Assembly: GCA_030248215.1 (NCBI GenBank)
Contig: JASANG010000733.1
Span: 248,001 to 312,000 of the forward strand
Direction of reading: 5' to 3'
DNA length: 64,000 bases
Source: Enoplolaimus lenunculus
Lineage: Eukaryota > Nematoda > Enoplea > Enoplida > Thoracostomopsidae
How positions within the stretch are numbered: the stretch's first letter is position 1; the number at the start of each line of letters is the position of its first letter. Below, one piece after another: positions 45,455 to 56,389 of the stretch. The position numbers and the translations under genes are program-made. The notes beneath the pieces were generated by a model. It was not told where the DNA came from, did not search any database, and worked only from the letters and a program-made list of their open reading frames with translations.

Positions 45455-45655
45455 ACGCGCTAAAATCAAAATTTACCAAGTAAATTTGATTTTCCCGCAA
45501 AAATTAGATTTTTTCCGCCAAAACTCAAATTTTGCCACTAAATTTGAATTTCGCTCCAAAATTTATGTTTTCCTGCCCAAATTTGAATTTCCAGCCAAAT
45601 TTTGAATTATCCGCCAAAATTTGAATTTTCCCACCAACACTTGAATTTCACCGCT
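45455..45655. repeat. Degenerate ~20-bp AAATTTGAATTT repeat
   Basis: About ten imperfect copies of CCGCCAAAATTTGAATTTT spaced by 18-22 bases. Low identity suggests an old satellite. Confidence 0.65.
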
Positions 45656-46424
45656 GAGGTGTCCATAGTGTGTCTATCATATAAAAATAGTGTCCACTAC
45701 ACTGTTTTTTAAACGTTTCAATGTCCTGGACAGTGTTTTACTGCAAATCAGTCTTTTGCGGATAAAGTTTCCGTGAAACTCTATGCTGACCGCGACTGGC
45801 GGTGATACTTTTGAGACATAACGAGTTTCGAGAACACGTAATCCGGACAAGCTAATGTTCTTTTGGGAGGGGACATTTTGTGTGCCGAGTGCACGTATGC
45901 TTACGTGTGAGGTACATAAGTGGGTAAAGTTTTTTACCCGCTCTGTGCTTTACCCGCGGAAATATTAGTTTGTTTGCCTCCGGTATACCCGCGCAAAATT
46001 CCTCTACCCACTACCCGCCTTTACCCGCCGTTATTTTTGCTTCTGCGTTCAATACAATTGTGTAACTTTACAGTGTATAGATGTTAGTCACGCGATTTAC
46101 GTTACAAAAAACTGTTTATTAGTAACTTTGAAAACACATCATTCAGTAAAAAAATGTGTAACACCTGATAATATTGAACTTACACCTATCACCGAAAAGG
46201 CTATGTTGTTTGACAATGGGTAATCATGATCAATGAATCAAAACGTTCTTGTCTGTACGAAATCGTTGTAAAGATCGTATGATCACACATTTCTTTACGG
46301 TTTCGTCGCAATTTGTCGTAAGATTTCATTCAGAAAACTTCTGATCGTATTGTTCCAAGCCAAAGAATAATACAACCTCTATTGAAACGTCAATAATAGT
46401 ATATATAATCATATTTCTCAGCTT
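45656..46424. other. No gene; TACCCGCGG-type repeat at 45920-46030
   Basis: GGGTAAAGTTTTTTACCCGC, TTTACCCGCGG and TATACCCGCGC recur, and the same vocabulary appears at 51680-51750, 51990-52070 and 58147-58230. Probably fragments of one inverted-repeat family. Confidence 0.4.
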
Positions 46425-46572
46425 TACACTTGAGCTTAAATCTAAAGCGTATTAATAAGCTTATACTTATCTGAATAAGCTAAGCTTAAGCCTATGCAAA
46501 AAATTGTCGAAAACCTTTTACTCTGTCCCAGTACCGCAGAAAAACGTTCCGCCCTTAATCTTTACATAGACC
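46425..46572. mobile_element. GGCC-TIR MITE family B relic
   Basis: TATTAATAAGCTTATAC..AAGCCTATGCAAAAAATTG and CCGCAGAAAAACGTTCCGCC, ending TTAATCTTTACATAGACC. Left terminus not recognised. Confidence 0.55.
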
Positions 46573-46849
46573 AGAATTTGAAATAAATAAATATTATGTA
46601 CCCATCTATTAACCTTATTTAACGATCTATTGCTGTGTGACAAATTAATATATTGAAAATTGTTGTGACAGCCCCAACGAAAAATTGTAAAATTATTAAA
46701 TCTAGCTATACCACCACCATTTGTTCTTTAAATTAGATAAATTCCCAATTTTTATCGCAGGAAGTCCGAGATCTAATTCCGTTTCCTCGTTACATCGACA
46801 TTCAAATTATCTAAACATGTAATTGACTTTACCTCTGCGACCGCGAGAG

Positions 46850-47260
46850 CGCACAACAATATGATTGGTTTGAAAGTCACAATAATTTAACAGCCTATAA
46901 CAATGAGCGTAGGACAATGATCCAATAAAATATGATTAGATTTCTCTATATGGTATTGGTTCTAAACTTCGCGCAAGTTTCAATAAACCTTTGTTGTGCT
47001 GTGATAGGTCAGTTTGAATTGAACTGCCTTTTAATGCTACAATTTGATTGGTTAGTTTTACTATAAGTTAGTACAGCAACTAACGTAGAAGGTGTATTAA
47101 TGGTTTGTATGCGTTTCTGATTTGACAGTTTCTTTCAATTGCATATTAATACAACAATTTGATTGGTTGATGCTGATGTGTGCTGGATGTACAGCTAATA
47201 AACTGCTACAATTTGATTGGTTAATGCTGATGTATGCTAGTTGTTCAGCCAATAAACAAT
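46850..47260 (+). repeat. Cluster of ATTGG (inverted CCAAT) motifs with a 59-bp direct repeat
   Basis: ACAATTTGATTGGTTGATGC...GTACAGCTAATAAAC (from 47152) is repeated from 47211 as ACAATTTGATTGGTTAATGC...GTTCAGCCAATAAAC. Two further ATTGG motifs lie at 46863 and 47047. CCAAT boxes are promoter elements, but no gene start can be tied to this cluster. Confidence 0.5.
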
Positions 47261-48000
47261 GCTCTTATAATCAATGTTGCTGCTTGTACGACAGCGTGAA
47301 TGGCGGCGTGTAGTCAGCAACGGTTTTGAACGTAGTTGTATTATTATTATAGGTATGTTACGAGTACAAAATGAGAGAAATAAACTTACAATAATCGTTT
47401 TGCGTCTTTTAGTCGCTTTGGGTTTCGGGCGAGATAGATTGGGATATAGTTTTGTAATACTATAAAACACACAGTTGTTTCATTTAAACGCACATTTAAA
47501 ACTGGGTTGTATTATTTAGCATTTCTGTGTTCTGATGTCAGATTGTATTAGGACCAGTGTTGCGAAGTCTTTCTAATTTTCAAGTAGGTAAGATGGGGCT
47601 TTTTTGAGGTTTATTTGTGGTGCAATTTGCCGAAAAATTAGCCTAAAATATTGACGGATACGTTTTAAGTGTTTTTAGCCGTTTCTGGTTAATAAAATTG
47701 GTTTTGGTTTGTGTCGTATGCGTACTTGAATTTAAGTATTGCCTAGTTTAGCCGAAGTGTGCACTTTTCTCTGAATCTCTGATTTATAGAATTGAGTTTG
47801 TCGATAGCGTGGGTTGTGAAATTGTTTCTGGTTACAGATGCATATTTATCTGGTTTGTTTTGGTTTTTCAATTTGAGTACCTGGCTTTGATGCGATAGTT
47901 GTAACGGAAGTCGTGGCAGTTTGTTAATTGAATGAAAGAACGCAAGTACACCAGTAGACGAACGAAAGTTTAAGTTCAAAATCCTAGTCCGAGTACACAG
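47261..48000. other. No supported gene
   Basis: AG/GTATGT at 47351 is a donor-like site, but no start codon or family supports an exon. Confidence 0.35.
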
Positions 48001-48115
48001 GGTGCAACCGGAATTTCAATTTACCCGAACCGGAATTTGAAAAAATTACCGGAAATGGAACCGGAAAATGAATTATACATGCCACCGAAAAATTCTTTTT
48101 TTTGCAATATTATTG
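48001..48115. mobile_element. hAT-type MITE left-end fragment
   Basis: CAGGGTGCAACCGGAATTTC followed by ACCGGAA-rich sequence to about 48085, as at 60467 but without a matching right end nearby. Confidence 0.55.
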
Positions 48116-48393
48116 GTCAAATAACCCTAGTTGGAGATAGGTATCACGTTATCTGCTGTATTTTAGACTTTCATAAACTACGTAAGCGAATTCTACCTGC
48201 GACGATTTATTTTCGGCGATTCTCAAGGTTTGCACGGGCATTCAATTCAAGGGTTTTTAGTGAGCTACAAGCAATGTTAAACATTTTCTAGGGAATGCCA
48301 ACAAATTTTCCAACGGGGATGCGCTCTCATGGCCCGCCCTTGTCTACGGGCCCAGATAACCACCGTTGTTCGAACAAAAATTACAATCGCTTC

Positions 48394-48568
48394 CAATGGC
48401 GGATCCAAGGGGGGGCACCCTGGCCATGGCCCCCCCCAACAGCATCTCGACAAAAATTATATAGCAATTTTATGGCAATAGTTCTTGGTTTGTGTGTGGG
48501 TCAAAAATAGAGTTTATTACCTGTGAAATTTTGCCCCCCCCCATTTTGAAATCCTGGATCCGCCACTG
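48394..48568. mobile_element. Short hAT-type MITE (TGGCGGATCC), perfect 8-bp TSD
   Basis: 175 bp: CAATGGCGGATCCAAGGGGG at the left and CCTGGATCCGCCACTG at the right. Perfect ATCGCTTC duplications at 48386-48393 and 48569-48576. Fragments with similar ends occur at 32098, 49288 and 49369. Confidence 0.92.
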
Positions 48569-48841
48569 ATCGCTTCCATTTTTTATATTATTGTTCTTCT
48601 CTGTAATGCATGGGAATGGATTTGATTTGGCCGGCGACAGCTTGCCGTTGTTTATATTGTATCACAGTCTCACAGAAGTCGGTATTAAAACTAGTTTTGT
48701 TTAGTTAATATGTAAAATAACAACAGTGTTTTAAATGTAAAATAATTGCAGATATTTTTGTTTTGTTACCGTTTTGTTCGTGTTTACTGATCTTTTGCTG
48801 GTGATATCATTGTTCTACTTCGTATACGACGTGTGTTTTGG

Positions 48842-48988
48842 CAGGCCCGTAGCTAAAGGGGCGGGGCCACGGGAGGGCTGAAACAATTTGGCGCGCTCTA
48901 GAACTTGCTTTTATGTTAACGAGAACCCTTGTATGAACCGAGTGAAAACTTTTTACCCCCCTAGCAAGGGAAGCTGGCTACGGGACTG
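48842..48988. mobile_element. Short hAT-like MITE (CAGGCCCGTAGC ends)
   Basis: CAGGCCCGTAGCTAAAGGGG and GGGAAGCTGGCTACGGGACTG are inverted termini. 147 bp. No clear target duplication. Similar pieces at 18420-18560. Confidence 0.65.
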
Positions 48989-49464
48989 ATTTCGTTTCGA
49001 TGTTTGGGTTGCGGTTATATAATTTTCAGGTGTTTGAAGCGTGTGAATTCAGATGTTTTTGTGTTGGATTTTTTAAAGACTGGTCTTAGTTAAAGTGTTG
49101 AATATAATAAGTAATGTGGTTTTTCGGTCAAGTAATGTTCTGGAATGGTGTAATGATTGTTTTTTGAACACGGGTAACTGGGTATTTTGGTCGGTAATTC
49201 AATGCACGAGATGATGATAAGCGTTGAACTGCAACGAAAAAAGCATATTTATTTGCAGGCTGCAGTAAGAGTAACCCGGCTCACCACAGTAGCGGATACA
49301 GAAATTGCTGACTGGAGCGCGCAATATATAGTGAAGGAAGCTATAACCCTCGAATAAACCCGGCTCACAGTGGCGGATCTAGAAATTTCTGACGGCGAGA
49401 ACGCAATATATAGCGAAATAAAAGTCTTTTTGTAAGCTAAGTGAGCAAAAAACCATACACAACT

Positions 49465-49651
49465 TGGTCAATGTTGTTACTTTAAGGGGCGTAACAGTAG
49501 ATTAAGCGTGCATATTCCTAAGCCTAAGCCTAAGCGTTGAAGAAAATGAGTTCCTAAGCCTAAGCCTAAGCAAAAAATGCAATCTAGAATCTAAACCTAC
49601 TCTTTTATAGACCCACCAGGAACCTGAACGCCCCTTAAAGTAACATGGGCC
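49465..49651. mobile_element. GGCC-TIR MITE family A, copy 8
   Basis: Begins GGTCAATGTTGTTACTTTAA and ends CGCCCCTTAAAGTAACATGGGCC. CCTAAG arrays, AATGCAATCTAGAATCTAAA and ACCTACTCTTTTATAGACCC interior. Flanks CACAACTT and CGCAATTA are too diverged to call a duplication. Confidence 0.88.
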
Positions 49652-50110
49652 CGCAATTATCGTAGTATAAAAGTTAAAAATTTCTAACGTAGGGTCCTTA
49701 CTTTTTTTCATAAATTTTGTGATAGAATAAAGTGTGCCTCATTCGCTCCTGCTCTGAATCCGCAAATTACCGACTCGGCTCAACCGGTTTCGAGGAGTTT
49801 CAACGATAGTTTTTCAACTTGTGAAAATTTAAAAATGATCTGGTTGGTATTTCGTTTTATTAAGTCATATAGCTTGTTTGAACGTTTCAGTGGATTAATT
49901 TCAGATTACTTATAAATATTCGTTCAAAGGTTAAATGTAATCAAAAGTGGGTAACAATGTTTACGATGCCGCAAAAATAATACAAAAATAGCCATGAATA
50001 TGAAATATAATCCATTATTCTTAAACGTTTTTTATTTGCCTATTGTAAATTCACAATATTGTGCGATGTTCTGTTAATTCGTATAGTAAACGCTTGAAAA
50101 TACATTGTGA
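49652..50110. other. No recognised feature
   Basis: AT-rich spacer before a candidate coding exon. Confidence 0.35.
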
Positions 50111-50210
50111 ATGAGAAGAATGTTGCCGATGCGATCAGGGTACAGCATACGATGGTATTTGGTTTGGTTCGTAACGGCATTGTACGCATTGAGATCGGTG
50201 GCTAAAGATG
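50111..50210 (+). CDS. Candidate first coding exon with signal-peptide-like N-terminus (low confidence)
   Basis: ATG at 50111 opens MRRMLPMRSGYSIRWYLVWF followed by VTALYALRSVAKD, then a donor G/GTATGTTG in phase 1. The basic n-region, hydrophobic WYLVWFVTALYAL core and polar end fit a signal peptide or signal anchor. No in-phase downstream exon could be linked, so the rest of the gene, if real, is unknown. Confidence 0.25.
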
Positions 50211-50302
50211 GTATGTTGTTGTTTTTGTTATGTATATAATTTACCGGAACCTGTACACTATCCTAACAAGCGTACGTAGTTCAAAGCTTAAGGTATGTCA
50301 AT

Positions 50303-50521
50303 GGCCCGTATTCTCAAATGTGTCATATCACTAGTTGGTGATTGGTCTTGTAACAACTTTCGTAATCAGTGAATGCTGAGGTTCAAAATTGAGCACGTTT
50401 TTCGCGTATAATTTACTATAATCGTGTACCGCATTTTGAGTTAAACAACTGCAATAGTTAGTGAGTTTGAAAAGTTATTACTAGCTGATGATAGTTGGTC
50501 ATACACATTTGAGAATATGGG
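50303..50521. mobile_element. MITE family V, copy 2
   Basis: Left GGCCCGTATTCTCAAATGTG and right ACACATTTGAGAATATGGG are inverted ends. The interior GAGGTTCAAAATTGAGCACG and ACTAGCTGATGATAGTTGG match 59074-59247. Confidence 0.75.
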
Positions 50522-51194
50522 ACAAGGTTTGAAAAGTTGGAAAACTCTGGGTGAAATGTGTATCACAGCCGAATTGGCGTGGCCTACATATGGTATCAGA
50601 GGGGGCCGGGGGGTGGGCGTACGCCCCCTCGTCAGAATTTTTATTATCATAAAATGGTAAGGACTTACCGTACCAATTTTACCCCTTTGAAAACTTTTTG
50701 TAAAAAAATACAATTTTTACCCTCAGAAATTTTGTTTGTCATAAAACCGTACCATTTTTTCCGTTAAAAAAGATTTTGGTGATAAAATGATAATGGTTCC
50801 TACCTTACAATTTTTGCGTTTCATAACATTGGCTACGTTAAAATGCCGATGAGAAAAATTGGGCAACAGCGGCGGTGTATTGTGTAAACCTTTAATCTAC
50901 AATCTCATTATCATCAGCATTTCATTCATTTTCTCTAAGCTTTCGTGGTACTTATTTTTAGTTGATATGTTTCGACGTTGTAATTTTTTAATTTATGAAC
51001 CAAACTTGCGTACTCGTTTGTTTTGACTCTCGGAATTACCAACCGCCAACTTAATTATCTCTATTTACCAACTCAGTATATATTATTAGTAACAGAATAG
51101 CGTCGGTATAATAATCTCGTTCACCTGAGATATGTACCATTGTACAGCTTACAATTGAGATTAATTGTTGGTCAAAGCCCTGAAATAATAGGGT
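50522..51194. other. No gene; C/G-rich repeat fragment
   Basis: GTATCAGAGGGGGCCGGGGG and GTACGCCCCCTC near 50577-50630 look like a degraded MITE terminus. The remainder is AT-rich. Confidence 0.4.
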
Positions 51195-51430
51195 AGTTAC
51201 CTATGTAGCTATAAAGGTATAATTGTTGAGTTGAGCAGAAACAGTTGGAGACGCGGGCTACGTGGTGCAGTGGTAGAGAGTTCGCTTAAGGATCCGTACG
51301 CTGAGAATTTGATCCCCGCTCTGTAGACCCGCTTTTCCAGCTGCTTAGTAAACAGGTCTGATGTCCCGGTTCCTACCTAGACTGACAGTTACCTATGTAT
51401 CTACAAAGGTATAATTGTTGAGTTGAGCAG
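51195..51430 (+). repeat. tRNA-derived SINE between 44-bp direct repeats
   Basis: SINE body 51252-51386: CGTGGTGCAGTGGTAGAGAG (box A-like), GAGAATTTGATCCCCGCTC (box B-like), then TTTTCCAGCTGCTTAGTAA and CCCGGTTCCTACCTAGACTGAC. Repeats AGTTACCTATGTAGCTATAA.. at 51195-51238 and 51387-51430 differ at two positions. They are longer than usual SINE target duplications. Same SINE at 53554-53689. Confidence 0.75.
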
Positions 51431-52407
51431 TGTTCGAATAAGCTATATATGTGTGTGTAAAGTTAATTTGCGTCTACTCTGTTGGAGTGGTAATTGGATG
51501 TGCGCAGTGTAAGCTTAAGCAGAATCTTAAGCATGATGTTTAGGGATTCTTGGCGTAATGATGGGTCGACAAACTGTCGAATAGGCGAAAATTCGGATTA
51601 CAATGTCGTCATGGTGTGAGACTGCGGTAGTTTTAGTATCTGACGGTTTGTGATGTGCAGCTCAGAGTGGGAGTTTTCTCGCGGGTAAACCTGGGTCGGG
51701 CAATGAATTTCAGGCGCGGGCATACCCGCGGGTAAAGTTCTATATCATGAGGGTAGAAATTCACAATTTTTACGAGCGCCAAACTTTTAAGTTTTAAGGT
51801 GCAAAACATATTAAGTTATTGTGTGTTTTACTTCTGGTCAGTTGTTTTGAGGTGCTTTATTTAGTTGGGTTTGAAATTTTGTTGTTTCTAGTAAACTTTC
51901 ATATTAACGCAAAACTTCATTAAAGTTCAAATCAGTTGCGGTCATTAAACTCCAGGTTTAGCTTCAGGCCGCGTAGGCTCTGTTGCGCTAGTATACCCGC
52001 GGGTAAAAAAATCTTTATATGTGTAGGTAATGCGCGGGTTGGCTAAATAACGTTTACCCGCATCCCGCCTAGATACAACTAAGCTATTATTGCCTAATGT
52101 TATAAAATAATCCTGTTCTTGCTTGTAGTGGCGTACACTAGGGGGGATAGGCAAGATATATCATCTCGATACCCCTAGAAAGGGTCGAAGACGACACATG
52201 TATACGTTGTTGAATAACCATCAGAGAGGTCACAAAAAGTTGCTTGGTGGCTAACAAAAACTTTGACTAAATTATCCCGTTCCAAAATGACAAAGTAAGA
52301 TAACTCTACACAGAACATTGCTAATTTTTTTTCGATAATTACCTTGTGTGCTGCTTTCAAGGTTGCTAAAGAATATAGCGTAGGCCACGGCCGCTATTCA
52401 TTGGATG
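51431..52407. other. No gene; TACCCGCGGGTA-type repeat
   Basis: CGCGGGTAAACCTGGGTCGG (51679), CATACCCGCGGGTAAAG (51722), TATACCCGCGGGTAAAAAAA (51992) and TTTACCCGCATCCCGCC (52053) define a ~400-bp degenerate inverted-repeat element. No coding signal. Confidence 0.45.
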
Positions 52408-52588
52408 GGTCCCATGTATAGAACAGGGCCGGAACAGTACTATAAGCATATTCCTAAGCCTAAAGCGTATAGATGAGCGTATTCCTAAGCCTAAGCCTGA
52501 GCCTAAGCGAAAAAATTAGTCTAAAGCTTAAACGGACTCAATTATAGCCCCTCCGGAAGACGATCCGGCCTTGTTCTATACATGGGCC
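52408..52588. mobile_element. GGCC-TIR MITE family B, copy 5, perfect 8-bp TSD
   Basis: Begins GGTCCCATGTATAGAACAGG and ends GGCCTTGTTCTATACATGGGCC. Perfect ATTGGATG duplications at 52400-52407 and 52589-52596. Interior CCTAAG arrays around GTATAGATGAGCGTATTCC, then TTAGTCTAAAGCTTAAACGG. Confidence 0.93.
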
Positions 52589-52596
52589 ATTGGATG

Positions 52597-53436
52597 GGGT
52601 GAAATTTAATGTTTCTTTTTCTTTTGAAAGAACACACGAATGTTATGCGGTTGCGTCGGTGATCGAACAGAATCTATTTATAAATGCAATTGCGAGTGTC
52701 GGTTTCTCTGGCTTGTGGCCTGGCCGATCTACTACTAGAGAAACTGTTTTTGTGAGGGAAACAGCGAAATTACGGTATACGCAGCCGGCTAGGCACTTAG
52801 AGTCAGTGAAATTAGTACGTACGTATATATACGCAAAGATACACCCATTCCCGGAATGCAATTGGTCAAAACCTAAATGTTACCATTGAGGTTGTAAGTT
52901 TTAGCCGAATTTTGCCAATTTTGACCAATCAAAAAGAGAGCGGTGAATTTTCCACATACTGTAGTGACGACCGGAATAAGACGGGTGAGAGTGATATTTT
53001 TATTTCGCGTCTCAAGAGGGGATATACCCTGTTCGGTGCTATTCGGATCTGTATTATTTGTTTATTGTTCAGTACTTCTCCTGATAGTTGGATTACGGAG
53101 CTTTAAGTAACGACAGCCGTTTTCAACTGCTTAAGTTCTTTACGTAAGGAATAATATACTTTTTAGACGTGAGTATTTAGGGTTTCCGTCCGTCGCCGTG
53201 CGTTACCCGTACGGCGCCGTCCAGGAAGTATTTAAGCGATCTCATTAGAGTAATTGACGTTTACGGTGTATATATTTCGTAATTTTGGATCCAATCTATT
53301 TACGGACTCAAAAATAAACGAAATAAGGCTCGTATTGATTCAGACCCAAAATAGGAACTCCGGCGTCTTGTTATCTTCCGCTCTTATTCGGGTCACTGCA
53401 TTAGTTTTTGCGTATCGTTTTGTCATGTTATTGTAA
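52597..53436. other. No supported gene
   Basis: Open frames at 52590-52889 and 52912-53106 lack splice or family support. CCGTCGCCGTGCGTTACCCG near 53187 and CTCTTATTCGGGTCACTGC near 53380 belong to repeat families seen at 10.5 kb and 5.0/9.6 kb. Confidence 0.4.
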
Positions 53437-53689
53437 GCATGTGAGACATGCTTGTCCTAGTGCATATGCAATAAATGCAATTGCACGTTGTATTGTATGC
53501 TTGCTGGCAGCGTACGATCGACTCATATAGTCGACGAAAAATGCAGTTGGAGAGGCGGGCTGCGTGGCGCAGTGGTAGAGTGTTCGCTGAAGGATTCGTA
53601 GGCTGAGAGTTCGATCCCCGCTCGTGAGGCCTGCTTTTCCAGCTGCTTAGTAACGAGGTCTGAAGTCCCGGTTCCTGCCTAGACTGACA
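53437..53689 (+). repeat. tRNA-derived SINE-like unit, longest copy
   Basis: The upstream part ACATGCTTGTCCTAGTGCAT ... ATATAGTCGACG matches 34520-34625. The tRNA-like head GGCGGGCTGCGTGGCGCAGTGG...GAGTTCGATCCCCGCTC has good box A and box B. The tail TTTTCCAGCTGCTTAGTAAC...AGACTGAC matches 51320-51386. Confidence 0.75.
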
Positions 53690-54859
53690 CTTATATAAAG
53701 TATCGGCACGAAAATATATAAACGCTCGATTGGTGTCATCAACGACACGTACAATCACAGTTATTTGAAGCCAGGGCGGCACTCGTTCACATAAATACAC
53801 CAGAGTTCACACTTCGGTGTCTCGTTTGGCCAGAGAGCTTGCGTAGAGGAGATGTTAATGAGACTTTTTAAAGTTGTGGGTGTTTGGGCAATTAATAAAT
53901 TTTGGCAATCAGAGTCGAAAGTTGTGATGTGTACATTATACAAATAAACAAAGGAACAAAGCTTAACGGCCGCGTTCAGCCTCGTTCGCAATGATTCGTT
54001 GGAATGATTCGTTTTAAGCAACGATGGTCTCGCTGACCGTACGACGAGTCAAAGGCAGTGTGTGAGAAAGAGAAATATGAAATTTGACATACGTATGTAA
54101 CAATTGGGAATTGCATTCGAAGTCTGTTGCGCTAAGGGGCAATATATAAGCAAACGGGTTTGTATATGTCCCCTACAAGGTTGTCAAAGGTTCCAGGAAA
54201 GTTTTAAGATTTAGGCACCACAGCGGCATGATTAGGCTTAGGCGTTTGGTGCTGGCTGGAAATTGTGTGAACGCGGTATGTTAGCAATTGCGGCAAAATG
54301 CATACCTGAATAAATGCAATATTTTCAAGTGATATTTTGTAATTTTTTGTAAAATTTAGCAATTAGATGAAATTAAAAGGGCTGTAGAGAACAGGTTGTT
54401 TAAAGAAACAAACCAAAACGACTCGGAATGTGTTCATTTTGAAATTTTGAATAAAAATTTTAAATCAATACTAATTATCAATTGATGTAGAAAGTTGATT
54501 TTAAAGTGTTTTCAGTTTTCAGTGGGGGTTATTGAACGATACTGCGGTGCTGCTATAACGAGGTTGAGAAGCTAGAATATACGTATATAAGTGTTGATCT
54601 CGTTTGTGAAATAACATACGTATGTCGCGGAATTCAAAGTGTTGAAAATATGTAAATATGAAATGTGATTGTCAAGTGTTATTTGAGCATCAAATTCAGT
54701 TTGTCTCGTGTCGAAATATATCGTCAGCGTCACGTTGGATCTAAAATGGATACCCATCAGTTTCTGAATTGATCGTAATTTAATGAAAGTTGCAGTTGTA
54801 AAATATTTTTAAATTTTTGTATAGAATAAACAAAGGAAATGACAGATAAGAGTATATAT
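53690..54859. other. No recognised feature
   Basis: No coding, RNA or transposon structure identified in 1.2 kb of AT-rich DNA. Confidence 0.4.
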
Positions 54860-55152
54860 GTCGTAGGTCAATGTGCTATTCACGCCAATTACTAATTGGC
54901 CTAGGCCAGTCTGCTATTTGAAGCAAATAGCAGTTTGGCGTAGGCCAATTTGCGATTGTGAGATTTCGCAAAACAACAATGATGTAATACCAACACGGAT
55001 TGGTTAACGGTACTGTGTCGGTCGAAATAATCAAATCTGAGTGGTCTACTAGTTTAATAGCAGTTTAGCCTAGACGAAGTTGCTATTACTCAAAATAGCA
55101 GAATGGCCTGGGCCAATTAGTAATTGGCGTGAATAGCAAATTGGCCTACGAC
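54860..55152. mobile_element. Palindromic MITE (GTCGTAGG ends)
   Basis: GTCGTAGGTCAATGTGCTAT and TTCACGCCAATTACTAATTG are matched inversely at the right by CAATTAGTAATTGGCGTGAA and CAAATTGGCCTACGAC. The arms extend over about 100 bp through GGCCTAGGCCA and GCTATTTGAAGCAAATAGC. Flanked on both sides by ATATAT, a possible target duplication. Confidence 0.85.
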
Positions 55153-55193
55153 ATATATACGGCGGTGGACCCCTTGGAAAAATGTTCGGAGAC

Positions 55194-55711
55194 TTGAAAA
55201 TGCTCAGTTGTTTGAGTATTTGGGAATTATGGTTTCCGTATCAATGTATAATTTTTCGTTCAACAAATTGAAAATGCTCAGTTGTTTGAGTATTTGGGAA
55301 TTATGGTTTCCGTATCAATGTATAATTTTTCGTTCAACAAATTGAAAATGCTCAGTTGTTTGAGTATTTGGGAATTATGGTTTCCGTATCAATGTATAAT
55401 TTTTCGTTCAACAAATTGAAAATGCTCAGTTGTTTGAGTATTTGGGAATTATGGTTTCCGTATCAATGTATAATTTTTCGTTCAACAAATTGAAAATGCT
55501 CAGTTGTTTGAGTATTTGGGAATTATGGTTTCCGTATCAATGTATAATTTTTCGTTCAACAAATTGAAAATGCTCAGTTGTTTGAGTATTTGGGAATTAT
55601 GGTTTCCGTATCAATGTATAATTTTTCGTTCAACAAATTGAAAATGCTCAGTTGTTTGAGTATTTGGGAATTATGGTTTCCGTATCAATGTATAATTTTT
55701 CGTTCAACAAA
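55194..55711. repeat. Perfect tandem satellite, 7 x 74 bp
   Basis: Seven head-to-tail copies of a 74-bp unit starting TTGAAAATGCTCAGTTGTTT and ending TTTCGTTCAACAAA. Copies start at 55194, 55268, 55342, 55416, 55490, 55564 and 55638. I see no differences between units. 74 is not a multiple of three, so it does not code. Confidence 0.97.
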
Positions 55712-56389
55712 TATTAACGGAACGCAGGTGTCTATCCCTGGTGGTGTTACGTTGCCGAATTGTGTATTCGGGCGCTACTTCGACAGGGATTTTAAAATCA
55801 GGTAACATGATTGTTGCCAAAATTTTGGCATATATATTCGTCCTCAGCTCGTAGATATGTGTTTTTTCATAACATGGAGAAAATTCGATAAAAATCGAAA
55901 AAATAATTTTCTCGGAACAGTATATTCAAGTCTTTTTGGAATTGCTACGTTCAGCTGATTAGGAATATATCAAAGTGTTGTTCGTCACAAAAATTATGTT
56001 TCGTGATTTTGCACCATTTATCACTACACCTACTATAAAACCTATAGAAATTTAAGCCCAAACCTACACCTAAGCCTACGCTTAATCAAAATCCTAAATA
56101 CTAATGAGCTTGTTTAGTGTCAAGCGTCAGCAAGAGTATTCGACCAGACCTACACTTGGGCGTTGCTGTCTGTGCGGATTTTTACGGCTGCCAAAGGAAG
56201 TCAGTTTAATCAGTAGCGTTGGTTGAATGTGAGTAGTACATATTACTTTGATCCATCACCGTACTCGGAAAATGCTGGCTGGTTGCCCGGAAATCATAGA
56301 TATTTTGTTTTGTGAACGTTCAGTTCACATCCGTTGTGTTGATTGTTTAGTCTGGTTTGTTGTTGTGTAAGGCGTAGGCACGAGACATC
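55712..56389. other. No supported gene; possible orphan exon
   Basis: GCAG/GTGTCTATCCC at about 55728 followed by 24 open codons (VSIPGGVTLPNCVFGRYFD..) and a donor CAG/GTAACA at 55801 is exon-like, but the acceptor has a poor pyrimidine tract and no partner exon was found. Confidence 0.25.

Noticed and set aside
55194-55711. CRISPR-like array
   Set aside because: Units are contiguous and identical with no variable spacers; the genome is eukaryotic.
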